Shown piece by piece: positions 26,977-35,706 of a stretch of DNA of 64,000 nucleotides (the first letter of the stretch is position 1; every line of letters starts with the position of its first letter). The notes beneath the pieces are model-generated. The model ran no database searches and was not told the origin of the DNA. It saw only the letters and a program-made list of their open reading frames with translations. Source of the stretch: Homoserinimonas sp. OAct 916 (GTDB lineage: Bacteria; Actinomycetota; Actinomycetes; Actinomycetales; Microbacteriaceae); contig NZ_QJHB01000001.1 in the NCBI RefSeq assembly GCF_003260275.1, forward strand, positions 434,001 to 498,000. Reading direction: 5' to 3'. A program made the position numbers and the translations under genes.

Positions 26977-27067
26977 AACAACAAGTTGTTTTGTCCTCAC
27001 GGCAAAGCATGAACAACCCACACCTTCCGGCACGGTGGGCAGGGACGGCACTGTCGAGAGGAACTCC

Positions 27068-29359
27068 GTGGCGAACGGGAAACACAACGCAGTCAACGAC
27101 ACGGACTCCGATAGCGCTGAAGTGGTCGATCCTCTCGGTCGTGGAAGCGCGAAGAAGCGAGAGCGCGGTACCGCCACGAGTGCGCCCGGTCGCGGACCGC
27201 GGGTTCCCCAATGGCTGCGTGTCGTCCTTCCCGCACTGCTCATTCTCGTTTGGCTGACGGCTGCCGGCGTCGGTGGGCCATACTTCGGGAAGGTCAGCGA
27301 AGTCTCATCCAACGACCAGACCAGTTACCTGCCGACCAGCGCAGCTGCCACCGCCGTACAGAAACTGCTCGGCGACTTCCGTGACAGTGACAGCATTCCG
27401 GCGGTCGTGCTCTTTGTCGGCGACTCCGAACTCAGCGACGCCACACTGTCCACACTGCAGAAAGAACTCGACAGCGTCAGCAGGATCGATGGCGTGAACA
27501 GCGGAATCTCACCTCTGATCTCGTCGAAGGACGGCCTGGCCGCGCAGGCCTTCGTGCCGATCGACAGCACTGGTGAGATCGGTGACGTCGTGGAGGCCAC
27601 GCGAACCACGCTCGCCGAGAACCTGCCCACCGGGGTGACCGTCTACGTCACCGGCCCGGCCGGGTTCACCAGCGATTTGATTGACGCCTTCAGCGGCATC
27701 GACGGACTCCTTCTGCTGGTCGCACTGCTGGCCGTGTTCGTCATCCTCGTACTCGTCTATCGATCGATCCTTCTTCCTGTGGCGGTTTTGGCCACCAGTT
27801 TGTTCGCGCTCACCGTGGCACTGCTGACCGTGTGGTGGCTGGCGAAGGCGGGGATCCTGCTTCTCAGCGGGCAGACCCAGGGGATCCTATTCATTCTGGT
27901 GATCGGCGCGGCCACCGACTACGCGCTGCTCTACACCGCCCGCTACCGCGAAGAATTGAGAAACAACGAAAACAAGTGGGTGGCGACCATGGCGGCGCTC
28001 AAGGGATCGTTCGAACCGATCATCGCCTCCGGCAGCACCGTGATCGCCGGACTCCTCTGCCTACTGCTCAGCGATCTCAAGTCCAACAGCGCACTTGGCC
28101 CGGTCGCGGCCATCGGCATCGCGTTCGCCATGCTCTCGGCCCTCACCCTGCTGCCAGCCATCCTCTATGCGTTCGGGCGAAGCGCCTATTGGCCCAAGCG
28201 TCCGCACTTCGAGCCGGATGTGGTGCTCGCCGAGGACGGCATGCACATCACGGGCGTCTGGGCGTGGCTGTCGGCCCAGATCCGCCGGCGTCCCCGGGAG
28301 ATCTGGGCCGTCACGACGGTCGTTCTGGTGATCGGTGCGCTCGGGCTCACCCAGTTGCAGGCGAGCGGGGTACCCCAGAGCGACCTCGTGCTCGGCGCTT
28401 CTCAGGCACGTGATGGTCAGGTCGCCCTCGGCGAGCACTTTCCCGGAGGTTCCGGCAGTCCCGCCTATGTGGTGGTGCCCGAGGAGCGACTGCAGAACGG
28501 CGCCGACATCCTGCTCGCTTCGCAAGGCGTCGAGTCGGTGGCTGTGACCGCCGCCGACACTCCCAGTGGAAGCGCCGCTGTGACGGCAGACGGCGTGGTC
28601 GCCTTCGGCCCGCCCGGCACACCGGCGCCTGAGGCGACCGTCGTCGACGGTGACGTGCTGTTGCAGGCGACACTGACGGATGCCGCCGATTCCGATGCCG
28701 CGGAGCAGACGGTTCGCGACCTGCGCACCGAACTCGACGGTGTGGGAATCGTGGGCGGGGTCACCGCGACCGCGATCGACACCAACGACGCATCCATCCA
28801 CGACCGCAACCTCATCATCCCGGTCGTGCTCATCGTGATCTTGTTGATCCTGATGCTGCTCCTGCGTTCGATCCTGGCTCCCGTGCTGCTCGTTCTGACA
28901 ACGGTCATCTCGTTCGGCACCGCGCTGGGAGTCTCGGCGCTGGTCTTCAACGGGATCTTCAACTTCCCGGGGGCGGACGCGGCGGTTCCACTGTATGGGT
29001 TCGTGTTCCTGGTCGCACTCGGCATCGACTACAACATCTTCCTGATGACCCGTGTGCGCGAGGAGTCCCTGAAACACGGCACCCGCGACGGTGTGCTGCG
29101 CGGGCTGTCCGCCACCGGCGGCGTGATCACCTCTGCGGGCCTGGTTCTCGCCGCGACGTTCGCGGCGCTCTCCGTGATCCCGATTCTCTTCCTGCTGCAG
29201 CTTGCGTTCATCGTCGCATTCGGGGTGCTCATCGACACCTTCATTGTGCGGAGCCTTCTGGTTCCGGCCCTCGTGTTCGACATCGGGCCGGCCGTGTGGT
29301 GGCCGTCGAAACTGTCCCGCCGGATGGAACTGCGCCGCTCCGAGGCGATGCGCCAGTAG
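27068..29359 (+). CDS. MmpL/RND-family exporter
   Basis: This 763-residue transporter has two repeats, each with a membrane helix, an extracellular porter loop and five further helices. The proton-relay Asp-Tyr pairs are GAATDYALLYTARYREEL and LGIDYNIFLMTRVREE. The GTG start at 27068 is chosen because GAGAGGA lies six bases upstream and the predicted mmpL -10 box (26971-26976) excludes the earlier ATG at 26972. MmpL proteins export lipids or hydrophobic compounds; in Corynebacterium an mmpL-like gene lies among crt genes. Export of a terpenoid or a lipid is possible but not shown. Confidence 0.9.
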   Translation: MANGKHNAVNDTDSDSAEVVDPLGRGSAKKRERGTATSAPGRGPRVPQWLRVVLPALLILVWLTAAGVGGPYFGKVSEVSSNDQTSYLPTSAAATAVQKLLGDFRDSDSIPAVVLFVGDSELSDATLSTLQKELDSVSRIDGVNSGISPLISSKDGLAAQAFVPIDSTGEIGDVVEATRTTLAENLPTGVTVYVTGPAGFTSDLIDAFSGIDGLLLLVALLAVFVILVLVYRSILLPVAVLATSLFALTVALLTVWWLAKAGILLLSGQTQGILFILVIGAATDYALLYTARYREELRNNENKWVATMAALKGSFEPIIASGSTVIAGLLCLLLSDLKSNSALGPVAAIGIAFAMLSALTLLPAILYAFGRSAYWPKRPHFEPDVVLAEDGMHITGVWAWLSAQIRRRPREIWAVTTVVLVIGALGLTQLQASGVPQSDLVLGASQARDGQVALGEHFPGGSGSPAYVVVPEERLQNGADILLASQGVESVAVTAADTPSGSAAVTADGVVAFGPPGTPAPEATVVDGDVLLQATLTDAADSDAAEQTVRDLRTELDGVGIVGGVTATAIDTNDASIHDRNLIIPVVLIVILLILMLLLRSILAPVLLVLTTVISFGTALGVSALVFNGIFNFPGADAAVPLYGFVFLVALGIDYNIFLMTRVREESLKHGTRDGVLRGLSATGGVITSAGLVLAATFAALSVIPILFLLQLAFIVAFGVLIDTFIVRSLLVPALVFDIGPAVWWPSKLSRRMELRRSEAMRQ

Positions 29360-29380
29360 GGGCCGTTCAGCGGGGTGGGG

Positions 29381-29989
29381 TCAGGACTGCGCCGGGCGCC
29401 AGAATGTGCTCACCTGTAGCCCGGAGGGCACGGTGATCTCACCGTGCTTCTGGTAACCCACGCTTTCATAGCGGCGGTCATTGTCCGGGTTCGACGACTC
29501 CAGATAGGTCGGAAACCCGAGCAGGTCGATGCGCCCGAGGTTCTCCCGGAGCAGCGCCATCCCGAGTCCCCGTCCACGATGATCCGTGTGCGTGGCCAGC
29601 AGGCTCAGGTAGTAGTACGGCTCGGTCGGGCGCGCGGCGTCGAAGGCCCGGCCGATCGCCTGCACCTCTCGAGCGGCGGCCTGCCCGGCCAGTTCGACCA
29701 GGAACTCGTCGAATCCGGCCTCTTCATCCGCGGTCAACTCCGCAGCGCCCGGCGGGTACCACACGGTCGCCGCCTCGTAGTTCTTGGTGACGAACGTCCA
29801 CGGGAAACGGGGCACCGCCGACGCCACATAGACGCGCCAGAGCGCAGCCATTTTGTTGAACCGCGTGCTCTTGTCCGAAAAGATCGGCGCCCAGAGCGGG
29901 TCGTCAAAGAATGCAGAGGTCACCGTCTCGACGACGGCGTCGACATCCGCCACCTGGGCGACTCGGCCGGGTACCTGAAGGTCAGTCAT
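29381..29989 (-). CDS. GNAT-family N-acetyltransferase
   Basis: This 202-residue acetyl-CoA-dependent acetyltransferase has an acetyl-CoA binding motif, HTDHRGRGLGMALLRENLGR, and the typical late stretch LESSNPDNDRRYESVGYQKH. The N-terminal half (VVETVTSAFFDDPLWAPIF) fits the subgroup that often modifies small amines or antibiotics. Substrate is unknown. The start ATG overlaps by ATGA the stop of a tiny upstream frame, which may be a decayed gene. It converges on mmpL, with 21 bases between. Confidence 0.85.
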   Translation of the reverse strand: MTDLQVPGRVAQVADVDAVVETVTSAFFDDPLWAPIFSDKSTRFNKMAALWRVYVASAVPRFPWTFVTKNYEAATVWYPPGAAELTADEEAGFDEFLVELAGQAAAREVQAIGRAFDAARPTEPYYYLSLLATHTDHRGRGLGMALLRENLGRIDLLGFPTYLESSNPDNDRRYESVGYQKHGEITVPSGLQVSTFWRPAQS

Positions 29990-30098
29990 GACACCGGCCG
30001 TTCCTTGATGCCCCGCTGCTGTTCCACGGATGAGCGCAAGGTCGACATCTGCGCGAGGGCGTTGCCCACGCCACCAACACCGCCACGAGGATCGCCAT
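29986..30098 (-). pseudogene. Possible frameshifted small membrane ORF before the GNAT gene
   Basis: On the minus strand ATG at 30098 opens MAILVAVLVA. A one-base shift then gives VGNALAQMSTLRSSVEQQRG and a stop whose TGA overlaps the GNAT start as ATGA. Both segments have the high third-position GC expected of coding DNA, but no single frame spans them. It may be a decayed or short coupled gene, or chance. No family recognised. Confidence 0.2.
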
Positions 30099-30209
30099 CC
30101 CCTTACGCTAGCGACTTTTGGTGAGCCGCGGCCTGCGGCGAGGCAGGCTCCGTCCGTGTCTGTCCAGCCTGCCGCTGCACTGGCACGGCGCCCCGGAGCG
30201 TGGGACGAT

Positions 30210-30641
30210 ATGGACATGAGCCAGTACGAGAACGATCCGGTCGAGGTCTTGACGGAGGAGGATTGTTGGGAGCTTCTGCGATCCTCAAGCCTGGGCAGGA
30301 TCGCGGTTGCCTTTCGTGGGGTTCCCGAGATCTACCCGATCAACTTCATCGCGGTCGATGAGCGCTTGCTTCTGCGCACCGCGCCGGGTACCAAGTTGCT
30401 GGAGCTCACCATCAACGACAAGGTGGCGTTCGAGACCGACTCGGTGGGCGGCGACACCGCGTGGAGCGTCGTGGTCAACGGAACCGCACGCGTACTCGAG
30501 TTGCAATCGGAGATCCAGGCGGCCAACGAGCTTCCACTTCACCCCCTGATCCCCACCCTGAAATACGTCTGGGTAGAGATCCACCCCGTACGGATCAGCG
30601 GCCGCCGTTTCAGGCTCGAGCCCGAACCCGAACGGTACTGA
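30210..30641 (+). CDS. Pyridoxamine 5'-phosphate oxidase-fold flavin/F420-binding protein
   Basis: This 143-residue split-barrel protein of the Pyridox_ox_2 type begins VEVLTEEDCWELLRSSSLGR, followed by strands IYPINFIAVDERLLLRT and WSVVVNGTARVLE. Such proteins bind FMN, F420 or haem-breakdown products, and no specific reaction is assignable. ATG at 30210 or 30216 could be the start; no strong ribosome-binding site separates them. The longer upstream frame is low in coding character. About 210 bases separate it from the GNAT start, with little apparent content beyond the small decayed frame. It converges on the FAD oxidoreductase gene. Confidence 0.8.
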   Translation: MDMSQYENDPVEVLTEEDCWELLRSSSLGRIAVAFRGVPEIYPINFIAVDERLLLRTAPGTKLLELTINDKVAFETDSVGGDTAWSVVVNGTARVLELQSEIQAANELPLHPLIPTLKYVWVEIHPVRISGRRFRLEPEPERY

Positions 30642-30683
30642 CCGAGCGATACCGATGCCCGCGGTTGACGGTGCTGCGCGCCA

Positions 30684-32057
30684 TCAGCGGCCGGAGACGA
30701 TGTCGGCCATCTTTGCCAGAGGAGACGTGGTGTGCCGCCCCTTCTGCTCCGCCGAATCGGCCCAACCATACGCGGTGTACAACGCCTTCACCGCCAGCCA
30801 GCGCAGTGGCTCTGGTTCCCAGTTCCGCACCCGATGGTTCACCCACGGCAGGGAGACGATGTCGCTCGCGTTTCCGAGAATGAGATCGGTCAGTGTGCGT
30901 CCGGCGAGGTTCGTGGCGGTGACCCCCGTCCCGACGTAGCCTCCAGCCCACGCAAGCCCAGTCTGGGGGTCGAGACCAACCGTCGCGGCCCAGTCCCGCG
31001 GAACACCGAGAACCCCCGACCAGGCGTGCTCGATCTGCGCTGAACCGGTCGCGGGAAAGAACGTGTTCAGGAGGGTCTTCAGGAGCACGATCGTGCTTTG
31101 GGCCGTCTGCCCGTCGTTGTCGGTCTGGGAACCGTAGCGATACGGCACGCCGCGCCCGCCGATCGCGATGCGATCGTCTGCGGTGCGTTGCGCATACATG
31201 TATGCGTGAGCGGCGTCACCCAGCACCTGTCGGCCGTCCCAGCCGATGGTCTCCCAGACAGCATCGGAGAGCGGTTCGGTCACGACCAGGGACGAGTTCA
31301 TCGGCAACCAGGCCCGGTGCAAACCTTTGAGGCCGGCGGTGAAGCCCTCGGTCGCTCGCACCACGTGGCCGGCGGTGACCGTTCCACGGTCTGTGATTGC
31401 CTGCCCCGGCGCGATTTCGATCACGTGAGTGTTCTCGTACAGTTCGACGCCGAGGGATTCGACGACACGGGCCAGCCCTTCGGCGAGCTTGGCGGGCTGG
31501 ATCCGGGCCGCGTGCGGGTGCCACGCCCCGCCGGTTGTTCCGGCCACGTTGATGCGCTCCCTCGCCTGGGCTGCGGTGAGCAGTTCCACGTCGGTGTTGT
31601 CCCACTCGGCCTCGCCCGCAGCGTATGCCGCGAGCCGGCCGTATTGGGCATCGTTTCGGGCAACGGTGAATTCGCCACCCTTGACGATGTCTGCGTCGAT
31701 ACCTTCATGGGCAGCCACCCGGATGACCTCGTCGACCGTCTCATTCAACGCGGTCTGGAAGCGGTGCGCCGAATCGCGCCCATGGGACTTGATGTACTGC
31801 TCGCGACCCCCGGTCACTGAGTTCGTCAGCCAGCCGCCGTTCCTGCCTGAGGCGCCGTAGCCCGCGAACTTCTGTTCCAGAACTACGATCCGCAGCTCAG
31901 GCACCGCCTTCTTGAGGTAATACGCTGTCCACAGTCCCGTGTATCCGGCCCCGACTATGCACACGTCTGCCTGGATGGAACCAGGGAGTGCGGGCCGGGT
32001 TTCAGGCAGATCGATCTGGTTCCACCAGAATGAAACCGAACCGTTCATGGTCTGCAC
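30684..32057 (-). CDS. FAD-dependent amine oxidase, gamma-glutamylputrescine oxidase-like (DAO family)
   Basis: This 457-residue D-amino-acid-oxidase-fold flavoenzyme has the FAD motif VCIVGAGYTGLWTAYYLKKA, then FAGYGASGRNGGWL, the usual PuuB/OrdL pattern. The C-terminal FAD loop includes GGYVGTGVTATNLAGRTL. In Escherichia coli PuuB oxidises gamma-glutamylputrescine to an aldehyde. The following step, aldehyde oxidation, is supplied by the dehydrogenase gene just upstream. Glutamylputrescine synthetase (PuuA) is not in the window, so a direct putrescine or other amine oxidase role is also possible. The start could be GTG at 32057 or ATG at 32048. Confidence 0.85.
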   Translation of the reverse strand: MQTMNGSVSFWWNQIDLPETRPALPGSIQADVCIVGAGYTGLWTAYYLKKAVPELRIVVLEQKFAGYGASGRNGGWLTNSVTGGREQYIKSHGRDSAHRFQTALNETVDEVIRVAAHEGIDADIVKGGEFTVARNDAQYGRLAAYAAGEAEWDNTDVELLTAAQARERINVAGTTGGAWHPHAARIQPAKLAEGLARVVESLGVELYENTHVIEIAPGQAITDRGTVTAGHVVRATEGFTAGLKGLHRAWLPMNSSLVVTEPLSDAVWETIGWDGRQVLGDAAHAYMYAQRTADDRIAIGGRGVPYRYGSQTDNDGQTAQSTIVLLKTLLNTFFPATGSAQIEHAWSGVLGVPRDWAATVGLDPQTGLAWAGGYVGTGVTATNLAGRTLTDLILGNASDIVSLPWVNHRVRNWEPEPLRWLAVKALYTAYGWADSAEQKGRHTTSPLAKMADIVSGR

Positions 32058-32105
32058 AATTTACTTCTTTCTCGTTCTGTCGGTGGTCGCTCAGTGATGG
32101 TTCGA

Positions 32106-33563
32106 CTAAGCGGGACGAAACCCGGTGGTCTCCGGCGGCTTGGCATGCCGGATCATCAGGTGCCGGCTGACCGAATAGTCCAGCAGCGGCTCCAGGCTCA
32201 TGTCCTTGCCGAAGCCAGATCCCTTGACTCCCCCGTGCGGCGCCTCAGAAGCGATCGGCAGGTGGTCGTTCACCCAGGTCACGCCCACATCCAGCTGATG
32301 ACTCACCCGGATGGCGCGGCCCACGTCTGAGGTCCACACTGACGACGCCAAACCGTAGACGCTGTCGTTCGCCAGACGCACACCATCCTCCTCGTTGTCG
32401 AACGGCAGCACGACCAACACCGGTCCAAAGATCTCGCCCTGGACGAGTTCTGAGTCCTGCTCGGCTCCGATGATCAACGCGGGCGCGTAGTAGGAACCGA
32501 CGCCGTCGAGATATGTGCCCCCCGTCAACAGTTCGGCACCCTCAGCAACACCACGGCACACGAAACCATGCACGCGTTCGCGGTGCTCGGCCGAGATGAG
32601 GGGCCCGATGTGGCTTGCCGCGTCCATGGGGTCGCCCACGACGATGCCTTCCAACTGCGCCCGAAGGGCGGAGACGACATCGTCGAACACCGCGCGCTGC
32701 GCATAGACGCGGGTAGCCGCAGTGCAGTCCTGCCCGCTGTTGTAAGTTGCCCCGAGCGCGACCGCGTGTGCCATGTGAGCGATGTCGGCATCGGCGAAAA
32801 CGAGGGCAGGCGCCTTGCCGCCGAGTTCCAGGTGCACCCGCTTGACCCCGTCGACCGCTCCCGCCATCACTGCTTTGCCCGTGCTGGTCGACCCGGTCAC
32901 GCTGACCATGTCGACCCCCGGATGCCTCACCAGCGCCTGCCCGATCTCCGCACCGCCGGTGACCACGTTGAGCACGCCAGACGGCAACCCCGACTCAGCG
33001 GCGAGTTCGGCCAGCCGTAACGTTGTGCGCGGGGTCATCGACGAAGGCTTGAGGATGACTGAGTTTCCGGCTGCAAGAGCCGGACCTGCCTTCCACAACG
33101 CCATGATGAGCGGAAAGTTCCAGGGGGTGATTCCTGCCACTACTCCGACCGGCCGGCGGCTGATCACTGAGGTGTACCCTTCGCTGAGCACTCCGGCCCC
33201 GGTACCGTCCAGCGATCGTCCGGCGCCGGCGAAGAAACGCAGGTTGTCGGCGGCGAAGGGAATCTCGCCCTCGAGAAAGGTCGTCCAGGGCTTGCCAGAG
33301 TCTTCAACCTCGAGCTTCGTGAGTTGTTCGGCGTCGTCGTCAAGCGCGTCCGCCAGCCTCAATAGCGCTCGGGCTCGTTGTCCTGGCGTCTGGCCAGCCC
33401 AGGTGGCCTGCGCACCTCGGGCTGAGACCACCGCCGCATCGACGTCGGTTGCGCCTGACTCCGTCAGTTCGTCTATCGCCTCTCCCGAGGACGGGTCGAT
33501 GAGCGGCAACGTGGGGCCAGCCCCCGCTCGGTACTCGTTGGAGATGTAGGTGCCTCTGCTCAT
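32106..33563 (-). CDS. NAD(P)-dependent aldehyde dehydrogenase, gamma-aminobutyraldehyde type
   Basis: This 485-residue enzyme oxidises an aldehyde to its acid. The catalytic Cys is in NSGQDCTAATRV, the general-base Glu in HLELGGKAP, and the cofactor region includes GVVAGITPWNFPL and SVTGSTSTGKAV. The QDC context resembles aminobutyraldehyde dehydrogenases (PatD/PuuC group). It lies between the amine oxidase and the glycosyltransferase, all on the minus strand, and near PotABCD, giving a putrescine-to-GABA scheme. Substrate is inferred from context. Confidence 0.9.
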   Translation of the reverse strand: MSRGTYISNEYRAGAGPTLPLIDPSSGEAIDELTESGATDVDAAVVSARGAQATWAGQTPGQRARALLRLADALDDDAEQLTKLEVEDSGKPWTTFLEGEIPFAADNLRFFAGAGRSLDGTGAGVLSEGYTSVISRRPVGVVAGITPWNFPLIMALWKAGPALAAGNSVILKPSSMTPRTTLRLAELAAESGLPSGVLNVVTGGAEIGQALVRHPGVDMVSVTGSTSTGKAVMAGAVDGVKRVHLELGGKAPALVFADADIAHMAHAVALGATYNSGQDCTAATRVYAQRAVFDDVVSALRAQLEGIVVGDPMDAASHIGPLISAEHRERVHGFVCRGVAEGAELLTGGTYLDGVGSYYAPALIIGAEQDSELVQGEIFGPVLVVLPFDNEEDGVRLANDSVYGLASSVWTSDVGRAIRVSHQLDVGVTWVNDHLPIASEAPHGGVKGSGFGKDMSLEPLLDYSVSRHLMIRHAKPPETTGFRPA

Positions 33564-33639
33564 GAATTTCCCTTGTGCCTGCCGCGGCGTTCGGCTGCAG
33601 CTTCTGTTGTGGTTGGTTGGGTCAGCGCTCAGTGTCGTA

Positions 33640-34941
33640 TCAGCGGCCGGTGGTCGCGAGTTGCTCGATCAGGTCGGCTGCGTGCACCAGCCCATTTTTT
33701 CCGCGAACCCTCGCACCGATCTCGTCCATGCGCCGCAGCAGATCCACGTCGCCGAGTTGATCAAAGATTGCGTCGCGCATCTGATCGGCGGTGAAGGTGT
33801 AGGTCGGCAGCCGTCGACCGAGGCCCTTCTCATGCACTCGCTGTGCATTGTCGTACTGATCCCAGAAAAGCGGCAGTACAATCATCGGTTTTCCGAAATG
33901 CACCGACTCGGTCACTGTGTTGTTGCCGCCGTGGGTGATGACCAGGTCGACCAGGGGGAGGATGGTTGTCTGCGGAAGGAACTCAGCGCCGAACATGTTG
34001 TCGGCCAGTTCGATCTCGTCGTGACGCGGCCCTTTGGACACGATCACCCGGATGGGGAGCGTGGCCAAAACGCTGATCACGCGGTTCATCAGCTCGACAT
34101 CAGCACTGCCGAGAGAGCCAAGGCTGAAGTAGATCAATGGGCCCTCTCCGGCGAGAAACTCGTCCGGGATGTCTGGCGCGCTCTCGGTCTGCCGCACCGA
34201 CGAATCCAGCCGGTGCCAACTTTCACCGAGCGGCCGGGCATCCGTGTAGTCCAACTCGTGCGGGTAGACGTACAGGTTGAGGTCGCCGTCGTGGAGGAAC
34301 TGGAGGTCGGGCAGCGCTGGCGCCCCCTGTTCCTGCACCCACTCGTTGAACCCCGTCCACAGATCACGATGGGTTCGCTCATACTCGTCTTCAAAAGCCT
34401 GCCACTTCTCGGGCTCTGATTCGGCGTAGCCGGAGAACACCGGCGCGACATGCTTGCCGGGCTTTTCCAGTGGGTTGCATGAAATGATCTTGACGAACGG
34501 CGCCTCAGCCGTGACCATGGCGGGATACGCCGACACGTTGTCCTGTATCAGCACGTCAGGCTTGGCGCGTTCAATTATCTCAACGAGCTGGCCCTGCACG
34601 TATTTTGAAGCGTCGATGAGCTCGCTCCAGATCGGCGCGACCACAGTCTCCAACTGTTCCAACGTCGACTTTCTGAACTCGGGCGCGGTCTCGGCGATGT
34701 AATCCTTCCAGAACTGACCGGCATCCTGCTCTGGCTCCCCCTCCACAGGTTCGTCCGGCGCCGCCAGGTGAACCAGGTCTTCCTCGAACCCGAGCGGACT
34801 CAGTTTCCCTTCCCAGGAGGCCTCCGCTGCGAAAACGACCCGGTGGCCGCGCCGAAGTAGTTCATGCCCGATTCCGATGCAGTTATTGGTCGGCCCGTAT
34901 GCGCTCTCCGAGGTGAACAGGAAAGTCTTCTTCTGCGTCAT
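33640..34941 (-). CDS. MGT-type glycosyltransferase (GT1 family)
   Basis: This 433-residue GT-B fold glycosyltransferase is of the macrolide/UDP-glucosyltransferase type. The N-terminal domain starts FLFTSESAYGPTNNCIGIGH. The C-terminal nucleotide-sugar motif is THGGNNTVTESVHFGKPMIV followed by LPLFWDQYDNAQRV. Such enzymes glycosylate small hydrophobic acceptors. It lies 76 bases upstream of the aldehyde dehydrogenase in the same direction and is divergent from a TetR gene, so it heads the amine-oxidation transcript. A GGAG site precedes the ATG. Why a small-molecule glycosyltransferase sits in a polyamine locus is unclear. Confidence 0.87.
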   Translation of the reverse strand: MTQKKTFLFTSESAYGPTNNCIGIGHELLRRGHRVVFAAEASWEGKLSPLGFEEDLVHLAAPDEPVEGEPEQDAGQFWKDYIAETAPEFRKSTLEQLETVVAPIWSELIDASKYVQGQLVEIIERAKPDVLIQDNVSAYPAMVTAEAPFVKIISCNPLEKPGKHVAPVFSGYAESEPEKWQAFEDEYERTHRDLWTGFNEWVQEQGAPALPDLQFLHDGDLNLYVYPHELDYTDARPLGESWHRLDSSVRQTESAPDIPDEFLAGEGPLIYFSLGSLGSADVELMNRVISVLATLPIRVIVSKGPRHDEIELADNMFGAEFLPQTTILPLVDLVITHGGNNTVTESVHFGKPMIVLPLFWDQYDNAQRVHEKGLGRRLPTYTFTADQMRDAIFDQLGDVDLLRRMDEIGARVRGKNGLVHAADLIEQLATTGR

Positions 34942-34980
34942 TATCCAACTCCATTATTGTTTGACTATATGCTCAGGGAA

Positions 34981-35000
34981 GATGACGGATCGTTGTCATC
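34981..35000. promoter_or_regulatory. Candidate TetR operator (20-base inverted repeat)
   Basis: GATGAC and GTCATC form perfect 6-base arms around an 8-base centre in the gap between the divergent glycosyltransferase and tetR genes. Size, symmetry and position fit a TetR-family autoregulatory operator. Binding is inferred. Confidence 0.5.
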
Positions 35001-35079
35001 ATAGAAAAATTGCTCAAATAATTCTTTGAAGGCCTCTTCAGCCTATCGAAAATCGACGGTCGAACGAAAGGGATGCCCC

Positions 35080-35706
35080 ATGGCAAGGCCGAAGCGTCAG
35101 GAGGCGCGGCGCAGCGAACTTGTTGCGGCGGCGCAGCGTGCCATCATCGGGCACGGCCCCGGGCTGGGGCTTCACCATGTGGCCGAAGAGGCCGGGCTCA
35201 CGTCGGGTGCTGTGCTCTACTACTACCCCAATCTCGATGAGTTGGTGCTGGAGGCGAACCGAGCCGGAATGGAGCGATTCTATGAGCAGCGCAGCCGCAT
35301 GCTCAATGAGCTGCCTGACGACCCGGTGGACCGCCTTCTGGCCCTGATCCGATCGGGACTGCCCGCAGATCGCACCGATGAGGGCGTGAGGTTCCTGTGC
35401 GAGCTCGGCGGCTCGGCGGGCCGGAACCCGACCGCAGCGGCGCTGCTCACGACCCTGTTCGACCGGCAGGTCAGCCTGTATCAGGTGGTGTTGGAGCAGG
35501 GGGCGGCTCGTGGCATCTTCAAGCTCACCCAGGGCTCGCTCACCATCGCCCGAAATCTGGTCGCGCTGGAAGACGCCTACGGCTATCGAATTGTCGCCCA
35601 GCACCCGGTCATCGACCACGCGGGCGCGGCGGAGTTGATCATCGCATTCGCACGGATGTCCACCGGTCATCCGCTGATCCCTGCCGGCACCGCCGCTTCC
35701 CGCTGA
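35080..35706 (+). CDS. TetR-family transcriptional regulator (BetI-like)
   Basis: This 208-residue repressor has an N-terminal helix-turn-helix (AAQRAIIGHGPGLGLHHVAE, GLTSGAVLYYYPNLDEL) and a C-terminal ligand domain of about 140 residues of the BetI-like type. AAAGGG lies before the ATG at 35080; an upstream start is possible but lacks a good site. It is divergent from the glycosyltransferase/amine-oxidation genes and convergent with potA, whose 3' end it overlaps by 40 bases. It probably controls polyamine genes, which is inferred from position. Confidence 0.88.
   Translation: MARPKRQEARRSELVAAAQRAIIGHGPGLGLHHVAEEAGLTSGAVLYYYPNLDELVLEANRAGMERFYEQRSRMLNELPDDPVDRLLALIRSGLPADRTDEGVRFLCELGGSAGRNPTAAALLTTLFDRQVSLYQVVLEQGAARGIFKLTQGSLTIARNLVALEDAYGYRIVAQHPVIDHAGAAELIIAFARMSTGHPLIPAGTAASR

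Noticed and set aside
26669-27067. N-terminal extension of the mmpL frame
   Set aside because: It runs through marR and the mmpL promoter. The predicted -10 box covers the ATG at 26972, and a good ribosome-binding site precedes GTG 27068.
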